A stretch of DNA of 64,000 bases from Streptomyces atroolivaceus (GCF_000717025.1 NZ_JNXG01000020.1:97305-161304), one strand, 5' to 3'; counted from the stretch's first letter, positions 25,638 through 38,107 are shown. The notes: a model not told the origin generated them from the sequence alone. Program-made: numbers and translations.

Positions 25638-26318
25638 TCATCGCACGGTCCTGATCAACTCGAAGGCCTCCGCGAACTCCACCGTGACCTGGGACCCCCG
25701 GTACTCGGCGAGCGCCCTCACACCCCGCTCGCTGCGCGGGCTCGGCCAGTTCTCCACCTCTTGTCCGTACTCCCGCAGCGCCTCGATCTTGCGCTCGAGG
25801 TGGGAGGCGTCCAGCGTCTCCCAGCAATTGGGAGCGAACGTCGGCAGGCCCGAGGCCTCTCCGCAGTCGGTAGCCGACCGCGTCTCGAAGCAGCGGATCT
25901 CACGGACCCCTGACCTGCCAGGACGGCCGGCGATACGAACAGCCCTGCTCACGAGCTGGTGGTCCATGCTCAGGTCGCTCATGCTTGTCGTGAACACGGT
26001 GTCAGGGCCGAAGTCCCGCACCTCGCGCTCCACAATGCGGTTCAGCTCGAGCTGGCTCTCGGCGTCGAGCCTGTTGTCACCGAACTCCCGGATACTCAGC
26101 CGCTCGATTCCGAGAATCTTCGCCGCCTTCTCGATCGCGGAAACGCGATTTGTGACACCCTGCCCCAGCTGGGACCGCGAGCCGTCGTCGTTCGTCAGGA
26201 CCAGCAGGCTGACCTGCACTCCCGCCTCGGTCAGCTTCGCTGTCGTCCCTCCGGCGCCGAGCGTCTCGTCATCGCCGTGTGCGACCACTATCAGTAGTTT
26301 GCCGGGCATTCTGTCCAT
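25638..26318 (-). CDS. PIG-L family N-acetyl-sugar deacetylase
   Basis: A 226-residue protein from ATG 26318, with AGGGA just upstream. The zinc motif of the family is VVAHGDDETLGAGGT (normally AHPDDE, here Gly for Pro) at about residues 11-25, and the second metal region is DLSMDHQLV near residue 115. PIG-L/LmbE enzymes hydrolyse N-acetyl groups of GlcNAc-type sugars. Beside a UDP-HexNAc dehydrogenase and a decarboxylase, it most likely deacetylates an N-acetyl-xylosaminyl unit, perhaps after transfer to the polyketide, as reported for related glycosylated macrolactams. First gene of the minus-strand sugar operon, divergent from the first PKS gene. Confidence 0.86.
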   Translation of the reverse strand: MDRMPGKLLIVVAHGDDETLGAGGTTAKLTEAGVQVSLLVLTNDDGSRSQLGQGVTNRVSAIEKAAKILGIERLSIREFGDNRLDAESQLELNRIVEREVRDFGPDTVFTTSMSDLSMDHQLVSRAVRIAGRPGRSGVREIRCFETRSATDCGEASGLPTFAPNCWETLDASHLERKIEALREYGQEVENWPSPRSERGVRALAEYRGSQVTVEFAEAFELIRTVR

Positions 26319-26400
26319 CGGGATCCCTGCCTTCGACGGCAGCCCGGTGGGCCGCCCACTGGAAAGGCACGAATGTGCCAGCGCCCGAGATGGAGGGGCA

Positions 26401-26490
26401 ACCCCTATCGGCCGGGCCGCGACGGGCGAAGTCGCTTCGTGCTGCACGGGGCCCGCGGAATATTGCGGGGCTTGTTAGGGGTGGGGTCAC
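26401..26490. promoter_or_regulatory. Divergent promoter region with ACCCCTA and TTAGGGGTGGGG boxes
   Basis: ACCCCTA at 26401-26407 and TTAGGGGT at 26475-26482 (followed by another GGGG) face each other about 70 bases apart between the PIG-L and first PKS genes. Candidate LAL-controlled bidirectional promoter; no -10/-35 pair is convincing. Confidence 0.45.
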
Positions 26491-26611
26491 CATTCCCCCC
26501 GTCGTTCCCCCGCTCGTAAAGTGACGCCAGGCTCGGCAATCCAACTTGCGCTATGGGTGCGGCAGCAAAGTCTCTTTGATTCCGGCGCGACGGCACACAC
26601 GTGAGGGTTAA

Positions 26612-29600
26612 GTGAGTATGTCTGAAGACAGGCTGGTCGGCGCGCTGCGTGCGTCACTGAAGGAGACCGACCGGCTGCGCGAGCAGAACAAGCGGCTCAT
26701 GGACGCCGGCCGGGAGCCGATCGCGATCATCGGAATGGCGTGCCGTTTCCCGGGCGGGGTGGCGACGCCCGAGGACCTGTGGCGCATGCTCGCCGCCGGT
26801 GAGGACGGCATCGGCGAGTTCCCCACCGACCGTGGCTGGGACCTGGAGCGGCTCTACGACCCGACGGGCGAGCGCCCCGGAGCGACGTACGTCCGCGAGG
26901 GCGGGTTCCTCTACGACGCCGGCGACTTCGACGCCGACTTCTTCGGCATCAGCCCCCGTGACGCGCTGCTCATGGACCCCCAGCAGCGCCTGCTGCTGGA
27001 GACCGCCTGGGAGGCGCTGGAACGCGCCGGTGTGCCGCCCCACTCGGTCAAGGGCACCCCCGTCGGCGTCTTCGCCGGAGCGATGTACCACAACTACCCC
27101 GGCAGTTACGGCTCTTCGGGCCCGCTGTCCGGCAGGCTCTCGTACCACCTGGGGATCGAGGGCCCCGCCGTCACCGTCGACACCGCCTGCTCCTCGTCCC
27201 TCGTGACGCTGCACCTCGCCGCCCAGGCACTGCGCCAGGGCGAGTGCCCGCTGGCGCTCGCCGGCGGTGTGTCCGTCATGTCCTCGCCGCGTACCTTCGT
27301 CGAGTTCAGCATCGACGGGAACCTGTCCCGCGACGGCAGGTGCCGCCCCTTCGCGGAGTCCGCCGACGGCACCGCCTGGTCCGAGGGCGCGGGCATGCTG
27401 CTGCTCGAACGGCTCTCCGACGCGCGCCGCAACGGTCACCCCGTGCTCGCCGTCGTCCGGGGCAGCGCCGTCAACCAGGACGGCGCCTCCAACGGCATCG
27501 CCGCGCCCAACGGCCCCGCCCAGCAGCGCGTCATCCGGCAGGCGCTCGAGAACGCACGCCTCTCCGCCGAACAGATCGACGTGGTCGAGGCCCACGGCTC
27601 CTCCACGGAACTCGGCGACCCCATCGAGGCCGACGCGCTGCTCGCGACGTACGGCAAGGAGCGCCCCGAGGACCGGCCGCAGTGGCTCGGCTCTGTGAAG
27701 TCCAACCTGGGGCACACGCAGGGCGCCGCCGGCGTGGCGGGCGTCATGAAGATGGTCCTGGCGATGCGCAACGACCTGCTGCCGAAGACGCTGTACGTGG
27801 ACCGGCCCAGCCGGCACGTCGACTGGTCGGAGGGCGCCGTCAGGCTGCTGACCGAGCCCGTCGACTGGAAGGCGAACGGGCGCCCGCGCCGCGCGGGCGT
27901 CTCCTCGTTCGGCCTGAGCGGCACCAACGCGCACGTGATCCTCGAGGAGGCGCCCCGGAGCCCTGCGCTCCCGGACGGCGCCGACGGGGCGCCGGACCGC
28001 GAGGTCGTGCCCGCGGGCCCCGTGCCCTGGATACTGTCGGGCCGCAGCCGTGACGCCCTCCGCGCGCAGGCAGGGCGGCTCGCGGAGTACCTGAGGGACC
28101 GGCCCCAGGACCGTCCGCTCGATGTGGCCTGCGCGCTGGCCACCACCCGCTCGCCGCTGGAGCACCGGGCCGTCGTCACGGGCACGGACCGCGACGAGCT
28201 GATGCGCGGACTGCGCGCCCTCGCGGAGGGCGAGCACGCGCCCAACGTCGAACTCGGCCTGGCCAGAGGGGAGTCGACCACCGCGTTCCTCTTCCCCGGT
28301 GGTGGGGCGCAGCGCCTCGGTATGGGCCGCGAACTGTCCGCCGTGCACCCCGCCTTCGCCGCCGCGTACGACGAGGTGTGCGCCGAGCTGGACAAGCACC
28401 TGGACCGGCCGCTGCGCGCGATGATCGACGGCGACGCCGAGGCGCTCGACAGGGTGGGCTACGCGCAGGCCGCGCTGTTCGCCATCGAGGTCGCGCTCTT
28501 CCGGCTCGCGGAGTCCATGGGCCTGCGCGCCGACTTCCTCGCCGGGCACTCCACGGGCGAACTGGCGGCGGCACACGTCGCCGGTGTCCTGTCCCTGCCC
28601 GACGCGGCCAGGCTGGTCGCCGCCCGCGGCCGGCTGATGCAGGGGCTGCCCGAGGGCGGGGCGATGGTCGGGATCAACGCGACCGAGGACGAGGTACGTC
28701 CGCTGCTGACCGACGGCGTGGGGATCGCGGCCGTCAACAGCCCCGGTTCCGTGGTCGTCTCGGGCGAGACCGACCAGGTGAACGCGGTGGCCGAGGTGTT
28801 CGCCGGCAGGGGTGTCCGCACCAAGCGGATCCGGGTGAGCCACGCCGCGCACTCGCCGCTGATGGAGCCCGTCCTCGCGGAGTTCCGCGAGGTCGCGGCC
28901 GGGCTGGACTTCCAGCAGCCGCGCATCCCCGTCGTCTCCACCGTCACCGGCGAGCTCGCCACGGGCGACGACCTGTGTTCGCCGGACTACTGGGTGCGGC
29001 ACATGCGTCAGACGGTGCGGTTCCGTGACGCGGTCGAGGGGTTGCGCGCCGAGGGCGCGACCCGCTTCGTGGAGCTCGGCCCCGGCGGTGTGCTCGCCGC
29101 CATGGCACAGGAGTGCCTGGCCGACTCCTCCGACAGCAACCTCCTGGTGGTGCCGCTGCTGCGCAAGGACAGGCCCGAGGAGCTGTCCTGCGCCACCGCG
29201 GTGGCGCAGCTGCACGTCCGGGGCACGTCGCCGGACTGGAAGACGTGGTTCGAGAACCGCGGGGCCCGGCCCGTGGAACTGCCGACGTACGCCTTCCAGC
29301 GCGAGAGGTACTGGCTCGAGGCCTCCTCCGCCGGGGGGGACCCGTCCTCGCTCGGCCTGGAACCGGTCAGTCACCCGCTCCTGGGCGCCGCGACCGTACT
29401 GGCCGACTCCGAGGGGCTGCTGCTCTCGGGCCGGCTGTCCCTCGCGACGCACTCCTGGCTGCGTGACCACGCCGTGGGTGGCGCCGTGCTGCTGCCGGGC
29501 ACCGCCTTCGTCGAACTGGCGGTCCACGCCGGCAGCCGGATCGGCAGCCCGGGCCTGCGCGACCTGGCCCTGCACGCACCGCTCGTCCTGCCCGAACAGG

Positions 29601-32600
29601 GTGCCGTACGCGTCCAGGTGCTGGTCGGCCCGGCCGACGCGTCGGGCACGCACTCCGTCAGCGTGTACTCGCGGGTGGAGGAAGGGGGCGACGGCACACC
29701 GTGGACGCAGCACGCCACCGGCCTCCTGGGGCGTGCGGGCGCTGTGGCGCCCGCCGTGCTGACCGTGTGGCCGCCCGCGGGTGCGGAGAGCCTGGACACC
29801 GACGGGATGTACGAGGAGCTGGCAGCACGCGGCTCCGGATACGGGCCGATGTTCCAGGGGCTGCGCGCGGCCTGGCGCAGCGGTGACGAGATCTACGCGG
29901 AGGTCAGCCTCCCCGAGAACGCACGTGCCACCGCCGAGGACTTCGGTCTGCATCCCGCGGTGTTCGACGCCGCGTTGCACGCCATCGGGCTCGCGGCCAC
30001 CGAGGACGAGGGGATGGCCCTCCCGTACGCCTGGTCCGGTGTGGAGTTCTTCGCCGCCGGGGCCTCCGCCGTACGCGTCCGGGTCCGGCCCGCCGGGGGC
30101 GGCCCGGTCGGCAGGAACGTCGCCCTGGACATCGCCGACGTGACCGGGCAGCCGGTCGCCTCCGTGGCCGCGCTGACGCTGCGTGAGATCGCCGAGGAGC
30201 AGCTCGCCGCGGCGGTACGGCCGGTGACCGGTGTGGCCGCTGACGCGCTGTTCGGCGTCGAGTGGACACCCGCCGCGCTCCCCGAGCCGGCGGAAGGGCT
30301 CGACGTCGTCGACTTCGCGTCGCTCGAAGGCGCCGACGCCTCCGGCCCCGCACCCGACGTCGTCGTACTGCGGGTCGCGGGCGGGACCGACGCGGAAGCG
30401 GCGCGGCTCGCGACGCACCGTGTGCTCGCCGACGTCCAGAGCTGGCTGCGCGACGAGCGCTGCCGCACCTCGCGGCTCGTCGTGCTCACCAGCGGCGCCG
30501 TGGCGCTGCCCGGTGAGGACGTGGCCGACCTCGGCGCCGCGGCCGTGCACGGCCTGATCCGATCGGCACAGTCCGAGGAACCGGGACGCCTCCTGCTGGT
30601 CGACGGCGACGCGGAGCTCGACGCGCTCGACCTGCTGCCCCGCATCGTGGGCCTGAACGAGTCGTCCGTCGCCGTGCGCGGCGGTACGGCGCTGCTGCCG
30701 CGGCTCGCGCGGGCGGGCCGGGCCGAGGGCACGGGTGACGCGGCGGACCGGCAGGCGGACGCCTACGTGCTCGTGACCGGCGGCACCGGGGCGCTCGGCC
30801 GGGTCGTCGCACGGCACCTCGCCGGGGCGCACGGCGTACGCCGGCTGCTGCTGGTCAGCAGGCGCGGCCCGCAGGCCGAAGGGGTCGCGGAGCTCGTCGC
30901 CGAACTGGCGGAACTGGGCGCCGAGACCGAGGTGGTGGCGTGCGACCTCGCGGACCGCGAGGCGGCTCGCGAACTGCTGGAGACGCGCCCCGTGACCGCC
31001 GTGGTGCACTCGGCCGGTGTGCTCGACGACGGCGTGTTCGCCTCGCTGACGCCCGAGCGGCTGGACAACGTGCTGCGCCCGAAGGCCGACGCGGCGTGGA
31101 ACCTGCACGAACTGACGAAGGACACGGAGCTGACGGCCTTCGTGCTGTTCTCCTCCGCGGCCGGTGTGCTCGGCGCGCCCGGCCAGGCGAACTACGCGGC
31201 GGCCAACGCCTTCCTCGACGCACTCGCCCAGCACCGTCGCGCGCACGGGCTGCCCGCCCAGTCGCTCGCCTGGGGCCAGTGGGCACAGTCCGAGGGGATG
31301 GCGGCGGCGCTCAGCGCGCCGGGCGCCGGGACCTCCGCGATGAGGTCGGGTCTTCCCGCGTTGTCCGTGGCGGAGGGCCTCGAACTCCTGGACGCGGCGA
31401 CCGCCGCGCAGGAGGCCGTGCTCGTGCCGCTGAAGCTGGACATCACGGCGCTGCGGGCGACCCCCGACAGGGTGGCCGACGTGCTGCGGGGGGTCGTTCC
31501 GTCCGTACGCCGGGCCGCGAGCACGCCGGAGGGCAGTGGTGGCGCCGTGCCCGGCGCCCTCGCGCAGCTCCCGGCGGGCGAACGGCGCGCCGCGCTGCTG
31601 GAGGTGGTGCTCGGCAGCGTGATGGAGGTGCTGGGCCACAGCTCGACGGAACTGATCGACACCGACCGCGCGTTCAGGGACTTCGGCTTCGACTCGCTCA
31701 CCGCGGTCGAGCTGCGCAACAAGCTGGGCGGCGCGACGGGCGCGCAGCTCGCGAGCACCGTCGTCTTCGACTACCCGACGGTGGCCGAACTCGCGGCGCA
31801 CCTGCACGACACGCTGTTCGGGCGGGCCGACGCCGACCCGGACCAGCCCCGCGCGGTGACGGCCGCGGCGGACGACGACCCGATCGTGATCGTCAGCATG
31901 GCGTGCCGCTACCCCGGGGACGTCAACAGCCCCGAGGAGCTCTGGCAGCTGGTGTCGGAGGGCCGCGACGCGACGTCGCCGCTCCCCACCGACAGGTCCT
32001 GGGACCTGGACTACTGGCACAGCCTGCTCGCCGGGGCCGGGACCGTCCCGCGGGGCGGCTTCGTGGGGAACGCCACGGACTTCGACGCCGCGTTCTTCGG
32101 GATCAGCCCGAACGAGGCGATCATGATGGCCCCGGAGCAGCGGATGCTCCTGGAGATCTGCTGGGAGGCGCTGGAGTCGGCGGGGATCAACCCGCTGTCG
32201 CTGAAGGAGAGCGCCACCGGGGTCTTCGCCGGAATGATGGGCGGCGGCGGCTACGACCCGGGACCGCTGGGCGAGCTGGAGCAGTACAGCCAGTACATCG
32301 GCACCGGCTGGCACGGCAGCATGATCTCCGGAAGGATCGCGTACTCCTTCGGCTTCGAGGGCCCCGCGGTCTCCGTCGACACCGCGTGCTCCTCGTCCCT
32401 CGTGGCGCTGCACCTCGCCCGCCAGGCGCTGCGCAACGGTGACTGCGACCTCGCGCTCGCCGGCGGCGTCACGGCCCTCTCCTCGCTGGAGCCCTTCGCG
32501 CAGTACGGCGGCGGCATAGCCGCCGACGGGCGCTGCAAGGCGTACTCCGCCTCCGCCGACGGTGTCGGCTGGGGCGAGGGCGTCGGCATGGTCGTCCTCG

Positions 32601-35600
32601 AACGTCTCTCCGACGCGCAGCGCAACGGCCACCCGGTCCTCGCCTTCGTACGTGCCACGGCGGTCAACTCCGACGGCGCCTCCAACGGGCCCACGGCGCC
32701 GAACGGCCCCTCGCAGGAACGGGTCATACGCAAGGCACTCGACGTCGCGGGGCTGCAGCCGCACGAGGTCGACGCGGTCGAGGGCCACGGGACGGGTACC
32801 ACCCTGGGCGACCCCATCGAGGCCAACGCGCTGCTCGCGACGTACGGCCAGGACCGCCCCGAGGACAGGCCGCTGTGGCTGGGCTCGGTCAAGACGAACA
32901 TGGGACACACCCAGGCGGCGGCCGGTGTCGCGGGCGTCATCAAGATGGTCCAGGCGATGCGGCACGGCGAAGTGCCGATGAGCCGCTTCGCCGACGAGCC
33001 GACACCGCACGTCGACTGGACGACGGGCAACGTCCGGCTGCTCAGCGAGACCATCCCGTGGCCCCAGAACGACCGCCCCCGCCGTGTGGGCGTCTCCTCG
33101 TTCGGCTACAGCGGCACCAACGCCCACGCCATCCTCGAACAGGGACCCGGTGCCGAGCCGGAGCCGGCCCCCGCGTCCGGGCCGGAGGCCGGAGCCGGCG
33201 CCGAGTCCGGGACGGAGCCCGCGGGCGTGCTGCCGTGGCTGCTGACCGCGCGTACGGCCGAGGCGCTGCCCGCGCAGGCCGGACGGCTGCTCGCACACCT
33301 GGCGGAGAACCCCGGGCTGGGCGCCGACGACATCGGATACTCACTGGCACTGCGCCAGCCCCAGTTCGCCCACCGCGCCGCCGTCGTCGGCGACACCAGG
33401 GAGGAGCAGCTCGCGGCGCTCGCGGCGCTCGCCGCCGAGGAGGACTCCTCGCGCGTGGTGACGGGCACGGCGAAGTCCGGCGCGAAGATCGCGTTCCTCT
33501 TCCCCGGGCACGGCACACAGCGGCCCGGGATGGGGCGTGAACTGTACGCCGCCTTCCCGGCGTTCGCGCAGGCCCTCGACGAGTTGTGCGCGTGCTTCGA
33601 CTCGTATCTCGACCGCCCGTTGCGGGACGTGATGTTCTCCGAACCGGGCTCGGTGAACGCGCAGTTGCTGGGGCAGGTCGCCTTCGGGCAGGCCGCGCAG
33701 TTCACGATGGCGGTCTCGCTCGCCCGGCTGCTGGAGTTCTGGAAGCTGCGTCCGGACTTCCTGCTGGGCCACTCCGGCGGCGAGATCGCCGCGGCCCACT
33801 TCGCCGGTGTCCTCACGTTGCAGGACGCCGTCAAGTTCACCTCGAACCGCAGCGAGCTGATCCAGGACATGCCGAGCGGCGTGATGGTCGGCATCGAGGC
33901 CGAAGAGGCCGAGGTCCGCCCGATGCTCACCGAGGGAACCGACATCGCGGCCGTCAACAGCCCGAGGTCCCTCGTCGTGTCGGGCGACAGCGAGCAGGTA
34001 CGGGTCATAGCCGAGCACTGGAAGGGCATGGGCCGCAGGACGAAGGTCCTGCCCATCGCCGCCCCGGGGCACTCGCCGCTGACCGAGGAGTTCCTCGACG
34101 ACCTGCGCGACGTGGCCGAGGAGCTGACGTTCTCGGAGCCGCGCACGAAACTCGTCTCGACGGTGACGGGCGCGCTCGCCGACGGCGAGACCCTGGCCGA
34201 CCCCGACCACTGGATCGCCAACTGCCGCCGCGGGGTCCGCTTCATGGACGGGGTGCGCAGCCTGGAGGCCGAGGGCGTCACGCACTACGTGGACCTCGGT
34301 ACCGAGGGCGCCCTGGCCGCCATGGCCTCGGCCTGTCTGACCGAAGCGGTCGACGGTGCCGTGGTCGTCCCGGTGCAGCGCAAGGGCACGCCGGAGGTCA
34401 CGGCCGCGGGGCTCGCGTCGGGACAGCTCTACGCCGACGGTTCGGGCGTCGAGGCCCCCAGGCTCTTCGCGGCCCGGGGCGCACGGCGGGTCGAACTGCC
34501 GCCGTACACCTTCCGCCGCAGGCGCTACTGGCCCGATGTGGACATGGCGGCCGTCAGGGCGTCGGGCGGCATGGGACCGACCGGCATGGACGTCACCGAC
34601 CACCCCTTGCTCGGTGCGGCCGTGGAAGTCGCCGACTCGGGAGAGCTGGTGCTCAGCGGCCAGATATCGGTCGACAGCCAGAGGTGGCTCGCCGACCACG
34701 CGTACGGCGACACGGTCCTCTTCCCCGGTGCGGGATTCGCCGAACTGGCGATCAGCGCGGGCGACGAGGCCGGATGCCCCCGGCTGGACGAGCTCACCAT
34801 CGAGGCACCGTTGGTGCTGCCCGGACAGGGCAAGGTACAGGTGCAGTTGGTGGTCGGCCCGGCGGACGGGGCGGGTGCGCGGGCCGTGACCGTGCACGCG
34901 CGGCCGAACCGCACCTCGCCCGGCGCGGGTGCCGCGCCCTGGACCCGGCACGCGAGCGGTGTGCTCGTCCCGGAGAGCGCCCCGGAGCCGGCCGGGCTGA
35001 CCGAGTGGCCCCCGCCCGGCGCCGAACCCATCGACGTCGAAGGGCTGTACGAGGGCTTCGCGGAGTCCGGGTTCCGCTACGGACCGGCCTTCCGTGGCCT
35101 GCGCGCCGCGTGGCGCCTCGGCGACGAGGTGTTCTCCGAGATACGTCTCGGCCCCGAGACGAGCCAGAGCGCCGAGCAGTTCGGACTGCACCCGGCGGCA
35201 CTGGACGCCGCGCTTCAGACGATCGCCCTCAGCGAGGGCATCGAGGTCGAGTCCGGCATGCCGTACTCCTGGTCGGGCATCGACCTCTACGCCACGGGCG
35301 CCACCAAGCTCAGGGTGCGGGTGACCCCCATCCGTTCGGACGCCGCCTCGGTGCTGCTGACCGATCAGGCGGGGCAGCCGGTCGCCTCCGTGGAGTCCCT
35401 GGTGCTGCGTCCCGTGCCCGACATCGGCGCCGTGGTGTCCGCGGGACACGAGTCCCTGTACGGCTGGGACTGGGTCAGGCTGCCGGCGGCGGCATCCGGA
35501 ACGGCCGCGGGACAGCGGGCACAGTGGGCGGTCCTCGGCACCGAGCCGGGCCCGCTCGCGGCGGGCCTCGGTGCCGCGGGGTTCGACGTCACCGCGCACA

Positions 35601-38107
35601 CCGGGCTGGACGGCCTGTGCGAGCGGCGGCCGACGGCCGGCGTCGTCGTGTTCGACTGCTCGTCGCTCCCCACCGCGCAGGGACCGGACGCCGTACGTGC
35701 GGGCGTCCGGGACACCCTGGACCTGCTCACCTCGTGGCTGGGGGCGGAGGCCCTCGCCGGCTCCACGCTGGCCGTCATGACCAGGGGCGCCGTCGCGCTC
35801 CCCGGCGAGGACGTCACCGACCTCGTGGGCGCCGCCGTGTGGGGTCTCGTGCGCTCGGCGCAGGCGGAGAATCCCGGCAGGTTCGTGCTCGTGGACACCG
35901 ACGGGAGCGGCGCCTCGCACGAGGCGCTCACCGCGCTGCTCGCCTCGGGCGAGCCGCAGGCCGTCATCCGCGGGGGCACCGTGCGCGGCGGCAGGCTCGT
36001 CCGGCCCCCGGCCGACGGAGGTGAGCCCAGCGGTGCCTTCGGCCCCGAAGGCACCACCCTGGTCACCGGCGCCACGGGCGCGGTCGGACGGGTGCTCACC
36101 CGGCACCTGGTGACGGCGCACGGGGTGCGGCGTCTGCTGCTGCTCAGCCGCGGCGGCGAGGCGCCCGAGCTGGTCGAGGAACTGACCGGCCTCGGTGCCG
36201 AGGTCACGCTGGCCGCGTGCGACGCGGCCGACCGTGAGGCGCTCTCCGCCGTGCTCGGCACGGTACCGGCGGAGCACCCGCTGACCTCCGTCGTACACCT
36301 GGCCGCCGTCGTCGACGACGGGACGCTCGCCTCGCTCACCGAGGAGAAGGTGACCGCCGCGCTGCGGCCGAAGGTGGACGCGGCCTGGAATCTGCACGAG
36401 CTGACGGCGGACCGCGAACTGACGGCCTTCGTGCTCTTCTCCTCGGTCGCCGGACTGCTCGGCAACATGGGCCAGGGCAACTACGCGGCTGCCAACGCCT
36501 TCCTCGACGCTCTCGCGGCACACCGTCGCGCGGCGGGGCTGCCCGCGCAGTCGCTCGCCTGGGGGCTGTGGGCGGCGACGGGCAGCGGGAGCGGCTCCGG
36601 CGCGACGCCCGACGAGGCGCAGCTCGCGCAGGAGGGTATGGCGGCGCTGTCCGACGCGGAGGGCGCGGAGCTGTTCGACGCGGCTATCGCCCGGCAGGAG
36701 CCGCTGCTCGTGCCGATGAGGGCCGGAGCGACGGGAACGGGGACGAACGGCACGGAAGGCGTGCCGCACGTGTTCCGCTCACTGGTGGCGCCCGTGCGGC
36801 GCGCTGCTTCGCGTACGACGGTGTCCGACGCCGACGCCCTGCGAAGGCGCCTGACGGGTCTCACGCCGGAGCAGCTGGACAAGGCGCTGGAGGAGCTCGT
36901 CCTCGAACACGCGGGCGCGCTGCTCGGCTACGGCGACAACGAGACGATCGATCCGGAGCGGCACTTCCTGGAGTCGGGCTTCGACTCGCTGACCGCGGTG
37001 GAGCTGCGCAACGGGCTCAACTCGGCCACCGGGCTGCGGCTGTCGGCGACGGTCGCCTTCGACCACCAGACGCCTGGTGGTCTCGCCCGGCACATGGCGG
37101 CGGAGATCGGCGCCGTCCCGCGGAACGCCGGGCAGGCCGACGGGGCTGCGCGGACCTCCGGGAGCGCCGGGGAGGCCGGGGAGCAGGGGTCCGCGCCGGG
37201 TACCGGCGAGTCCGTGCCGGAGCTGTTCCGCGCCATGGTGCGTGCCGGACAGGTGCAGGACGGGCTCGGGCTGCTGAGCTGGGTGGCCAGAACCCGTTCG
37301 CAGTTCACCTCCAGTGCGGACATCGAGCGGTCACCGGTCTCCGTGCGGATGGCCGAGGGGGACGAGGCGCCGCACCTGGTGTGCCTGTGCACCCCGGCCG
37401 CGATGGGCGGCGCGTACCAGTACGCGAAGCTCGTCTCCGCCTTCAAGGGGGCACGGACGATCACGGTCCTGCCGATGCCGGGCTTCGGCCCCGGCGAGCA
37501 GTTGCCCGCCTCCGTCCCCGCCGTGCTCGACGTGCTCGCGGCGACCGTGAAGGACATCGCCGGCGACGAGCCGTTCGCGCTGCTCGGTCACTCCGGCGGC
37601 GGGCTGCTCGCCTACGCCACCGCCGGACTCCTCGAGGAGCAGGGGCGGCCGCCGGTGGGAGTCGCCCTGCTGGACACCTACGTGGTCGAGCAGTCCGCCG
37701 ACTTCCAGGACTTCGCGGCCGAGGTCGCGGTCGGGGCCCTGACCCGCGAGATCTCGTACGGCCAGCTCGGCAACACCACCTCGCTGAGCGCCATGGCGCA
37801 GTACGTGACGCTGATCCCGGACATCGAACTCAAGGAGCTCGCGACACCGACGCTCCTGGTGAAGGCGGCCGAGCGGTTCACCGTGGGTGACGAGGCCGCC
37901 GAGGACGGGGCAGCGGCCGGCGCCGGGACGGCTGCGGCCGACGCCGGGGCGGCTGCGGTCGACGAGTCCTCCTCGGAGGACTGGCAGACGACCTGGTCGC
38001 TGGCGAACACGGTGACGACGGTCCCCGGCGATCACTTCAGTCTCATCGAGCAGGGTGCGGAGACAACGGCCGCAGTCGTCGAGAACTGGCTCGGCTCACT
38101 TGCCTGA
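26612..38107 (+). CDS. Type I PKS, two modules plus thioesterase (chain-terminating protein)
   Basis: A 3831-residue protein; GTG 26612 or ATG 26618 as start. Order: N-terminal docking helix; module 1 = KS (36-450), AT (560-900, GHSTG and HAAH, malonyl-like), DH (920-1195, [10 protein letters not shown]), KR (1385-1560, LDD so B-type), ACP (GFDSL about 1692); module 2 = KS (1756-2190), AT (2295-2640, GHSGG and APGH), DH (2664-2940, HAYGD), KR (3150-3320, VDD), ACP (about 3456); then TE (about 3587-3831, nucleophile in GHSGG, Ala/Gly-rich insertion before the last His). No ER, so both modules should leave double bonds. The TE makes this the last protein of the line although its gene comes first. 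Oddities: KS1 has HGSST for HGTGT; KS2 has APEQRM for DPQQR; AT2 motif fits neither malonyl nor methylmalonyl, and extender-making genes follow directly. Confidence 0.95.
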   Translation: MSMSEDRLVGALRASLKETDRLREQNKRLMDAGREPIAIIGMACRFPGGVATPEDLWRMLAAGEDGIGEFPTDRGWDLERLYDPTGERPGATYVREGGFLYDAGDFDADFFGISPRDALLMDPQQRLLLETAWEALERAGVPPHSVKGTPVGVFAGAMYHNYPGSYGSSGPLSGRLSYHLGIEGPAVTVDTACSSSLVTLHLAAQALRQGECPLALAGGVSVMSSPRTFVEFSIDGNLSRDGRCRPFAESADGTAWSEGAGMLLLERLSDARRNGHPVLAVVRGSAVNQDGASNGIAAPNGPAQQRVIRQALENARLSAEQIDVVEAHGSSTELGDPIEADALLATYGKERPEDRPQWLGSVKSNLGHTQGAAGVAGVMKMVLAMRNDLLPKTLYVDRPSRHVDWSEGAVRLLTEPVDWKANGRPRRAGVSSFGLSGTNAHVILEEAPRSPALPDGADGAPDREVVPAGPVPWILSGRSRDALRAQAGRLAEYLRDRPQDRPLDVACALATTRSPLEHRAVVTGTDRDELMRGLRALAEGEHAPNVELGLARGESTTAFLFPGGGAQRLGMGRELSAVHPAFAAAYDEVCAELDKHLDRPLRAMIDGDAEALDRVGYAQAALFAIEVALFRLAESMGLRADFLAGHSTGELAAAHVAGVLSLPDAARLVAARGRLMQGLPEGGAMVGINATEDEVRPLLTDGVGIAAVNSPGSVVVSGETDQVNAVAEVFAGRGVRTKRIRVSHAAHSPLMEPVLAEFREVAAGLDFQQPRIPVVSTVTGELATGDDLCSPDYWVRHMRQTVRFRDAVEGLRAEGATRFVELGPGGVLAAMAQECLADSSDSNLLVVPLLRKDRPEELSCATAVAQLHVRGTSPDWKTWFENRGARPVELPTYAFQRERYWLEASSAGGDPSSLGLEPVSHPLLGAATVLADSEGLLLSGRLSLATHSWLRDHAVGGAVLLPGTAFVELAVHAGSRIGSPGLRDLALHAPLVLPEQGAVRVQVLVGPADASGTHSVSVYSRVEEGGDGTPWTQHATGLLGRAGAVAPAVLTVWPPAGAESLDTDGMYEELAARGSGYGPMFQGLRAAWRSGDEIYAEVSLPENARATAEDFGLHPAVFDAALHAIGLAATEDEGMALPYAWSGVEFFAAGASAVRVRVRPAGGGPVGRNVALDIADVTGQPVASVAALTLREIAEEQLAAAVRPVTGVAADALFGVEWTPAALPEPAEGLDVVDFASLEGADASGPAPDVVVLRVAGGTDAEAARLATHRVLADVQSWLRDERCRTSRLVVLTSGAVALPGEDVADLGAAAVHGLIRSAQSEEPGRLLLVDGDAELDALDLLPRIVGLNESSVAVRGGTALLPRLARAGRAEGTGDAADRQADAYVLVTGGTGALGRVVARHLAGAHGVRRLLLVSRRGPQAEGVAELVAELAELGAETEVVACDLADREAARELLETRPVTAVVHSAGVLDDGVFASLTPERLDNVLRPKADAAWNLHELTKDTELTAFVLFSSAAGVLGAPGQANYAAANAFLDALAQHRRAHGLPAQSLAWGQWAQSEGMAAALSAPGAGTSAMRSGLPALSVAEGLELLDAATAAQEAVLVPLKLDITALRATPDRVADVLRGVVPSVRRAASTPEGSGGAVPGALAQLPAGERRAALLEVVLGSVMEVLGHSSTELIDTDRAFRDFGFDSLTAVELRNKLGGATGAQLASTVVFDYPTVAELAAHLHDTLFGRADADPDQPRAVTAAADDDPIVIVSMACRYPGDVNSPEELWQLVSEGRDATSPLPTDRSWDLDYWHSLLAGAGTVPRGGFVGNATDFDAAFFGISPNEAIMMAPEQRMLLEICWEALESAGINPLSLKESATGVFAGMMGGGGYDPGPLGELEQYSQYIGTGWHGSMISGRIAYSFGFEGPAVSVDTACSSSLVALHLARQALRNGDCDLALAGGVTALSSLEPFAQYGGGIAADGRCKAYSASADGVGWGEGVGMVVLERLSDAQRNGHPVLAFVRATAVNSDGASNGPTAPNGPSQERVIRKALDVAGLQPHEVDAVEGHGTGTTLGDPIEANALLATYGQDRPEDRPLWLGSVKTNMGHTQAAAGVAGVIKMVQAMRHGEVPMSRFADEPTPHVDWTTGNVRLLSETIPWPQNDRPRRVGVSSFGYSGTNAHAILEQGPGAEPEPAPASGPEAGAGAESGTEPAGVLPWLLTARTAEALPAQAGRLLAHLAENPGLGADDIGYSLALRQPQFAHRAAVVGDTREEQLAALAALAAEEDSSRVVTGTAKSGAKIAFLFPGHGTQRPGMGRELYAAFPAFAQALDELCACFDSYLDRPLRDVMFSEPGSVNAQLLGQVAFGQAAQFTMAVSLARLLEFWKLRPDFLLGHSGGEIAAAHFAGVLTLQDAVKFTSNRSELIQDMPSGVMVGIEAEEAEVRPMLTEGTDIAAVNSPRSLVVSGDSEQVRVIAEHWKGMGRRTKVLPIAAPGHSPLTEEFLDDLRDVAEELTFSEPRTKLVSTVTGALADGETLADPDHWIANCRRGVRFMDGVRSLEAEGVTHYVDLGTEGALAAMASACLTEAVDGAVVVPVQRKGTPEVTAAGLASGQLYADGSGVEAPRLFAARGARRVELPPYTFRRRRYWPDVDMAAVRASGGMGPTGMDVTDHPLLGAAVEVADSGELVLSGQISVDSQRWLADHAYGDTVLFPGAGFAELAISAGDEAGCPRLDELTIEAPLVLPGQGKVQVQLVVGPADGAGARAVTVHARPNRTSPGAGAAPWTRHASGVLVPESAPEPAGLTEWPPPGAEPIDVEGLYEGFAESGFRYGPAFRGLRAAWRLGDEVFSEIRLGPETSQSAEQFGLHPAALDAALQTIALSEGIEVESGMPYSWSGIDLYATGATKLRVRVTPIRSDAASVLLTDQAGQPVASVESLVLRPVPDIGAVVSAGHESLYGWDWVRLPAAASGTAAGQRAQWAVLGTEPGPLAAGLGAAGFDVTAHTGLDGLCERRPTAGVVVFDCSSLPTAQGPDAVRAGVRDTLDLLTSWLGAEALAGSTLAVMTRGAVALPGEDVTDLVGAAVWGLVRSAQAENPGRFVLVDTDGSGASHEALTALLASGEPQAVIRGGTVRGGRLVRPPADGGEPSGAFGPEGTTLVTGATGAVGRVLTRHLVTAHGVRRLLLLSRGGEAPELVEELTGLGAEVTLAACDAADREALSAVLGTVPAEHPLTSVVHLAAVVDDGTLASLTEEKVTAALRPKVDAAWNLHELTADRELTAFVLFSSVAGLLGNMGQGNYAAANAFLDALAAHRRAAGLPAQSLAWGLWAATGSGSGSGATPDEAQLAQEGMAALSDAEGAELFDAAIARQEPLLVPMRAGATGTGTNGTEGVPHVFRSLVAPVRRAASRTTVSDADALRRRLTGLTPEQLDKALEELVLEHAGALLGYGDNETIDPERHFLESGFDSLTAVELRNGLNSATGLRLSATVAFDHQTPGGLARHMAAEIGAVPRNAGQADGAARTSGSAGEAGEQGSAPGTGESVPELFRAMVRAGQVQDGLGLLSWVARTRSQFTSSADIERSPVSVRMAEGDEAPHLVCLCTPAAMGGAYQYAKLVSAFKGARTITVLPMPGFGPGEQLPASVPAVLDVLAATVKDIAGDEPFALLGHSGGGLLAYATAGLLEEQGRPPVGVALLDTYVVEQSADFQDFAAEVAVGALTREISYGQLGNTTSLSAMAQYVTLIPDIELKELATPTLLVKAAERFTVGDEAAEDGAAAGAGTAAADAGAAAVDESSSEDWQTTWSLANTVTTVPGDHFSLIEQGAETTAAVVENWLGSLA

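Noticed and set aside
29375..30760. Enoylreductase domains in the DH-KR modules
   Set aside because: Module lengths and the absence of an ER nucleotide-binding motif between DH and KR leave no room for ER in any module here.
26654..33298. A 2214-codon open frame on the minus strand, antisense to the first PKS gene
   Set aside because: Its translation is a low-complexity shadow rich in Arg, Gly, His and Val with no domain; it arises from third-position GC bias of the real PKS gene. The same holds for long antisense frames at 13643-16420, 33341-36769, 44459-47380, 48046-52533 and others.
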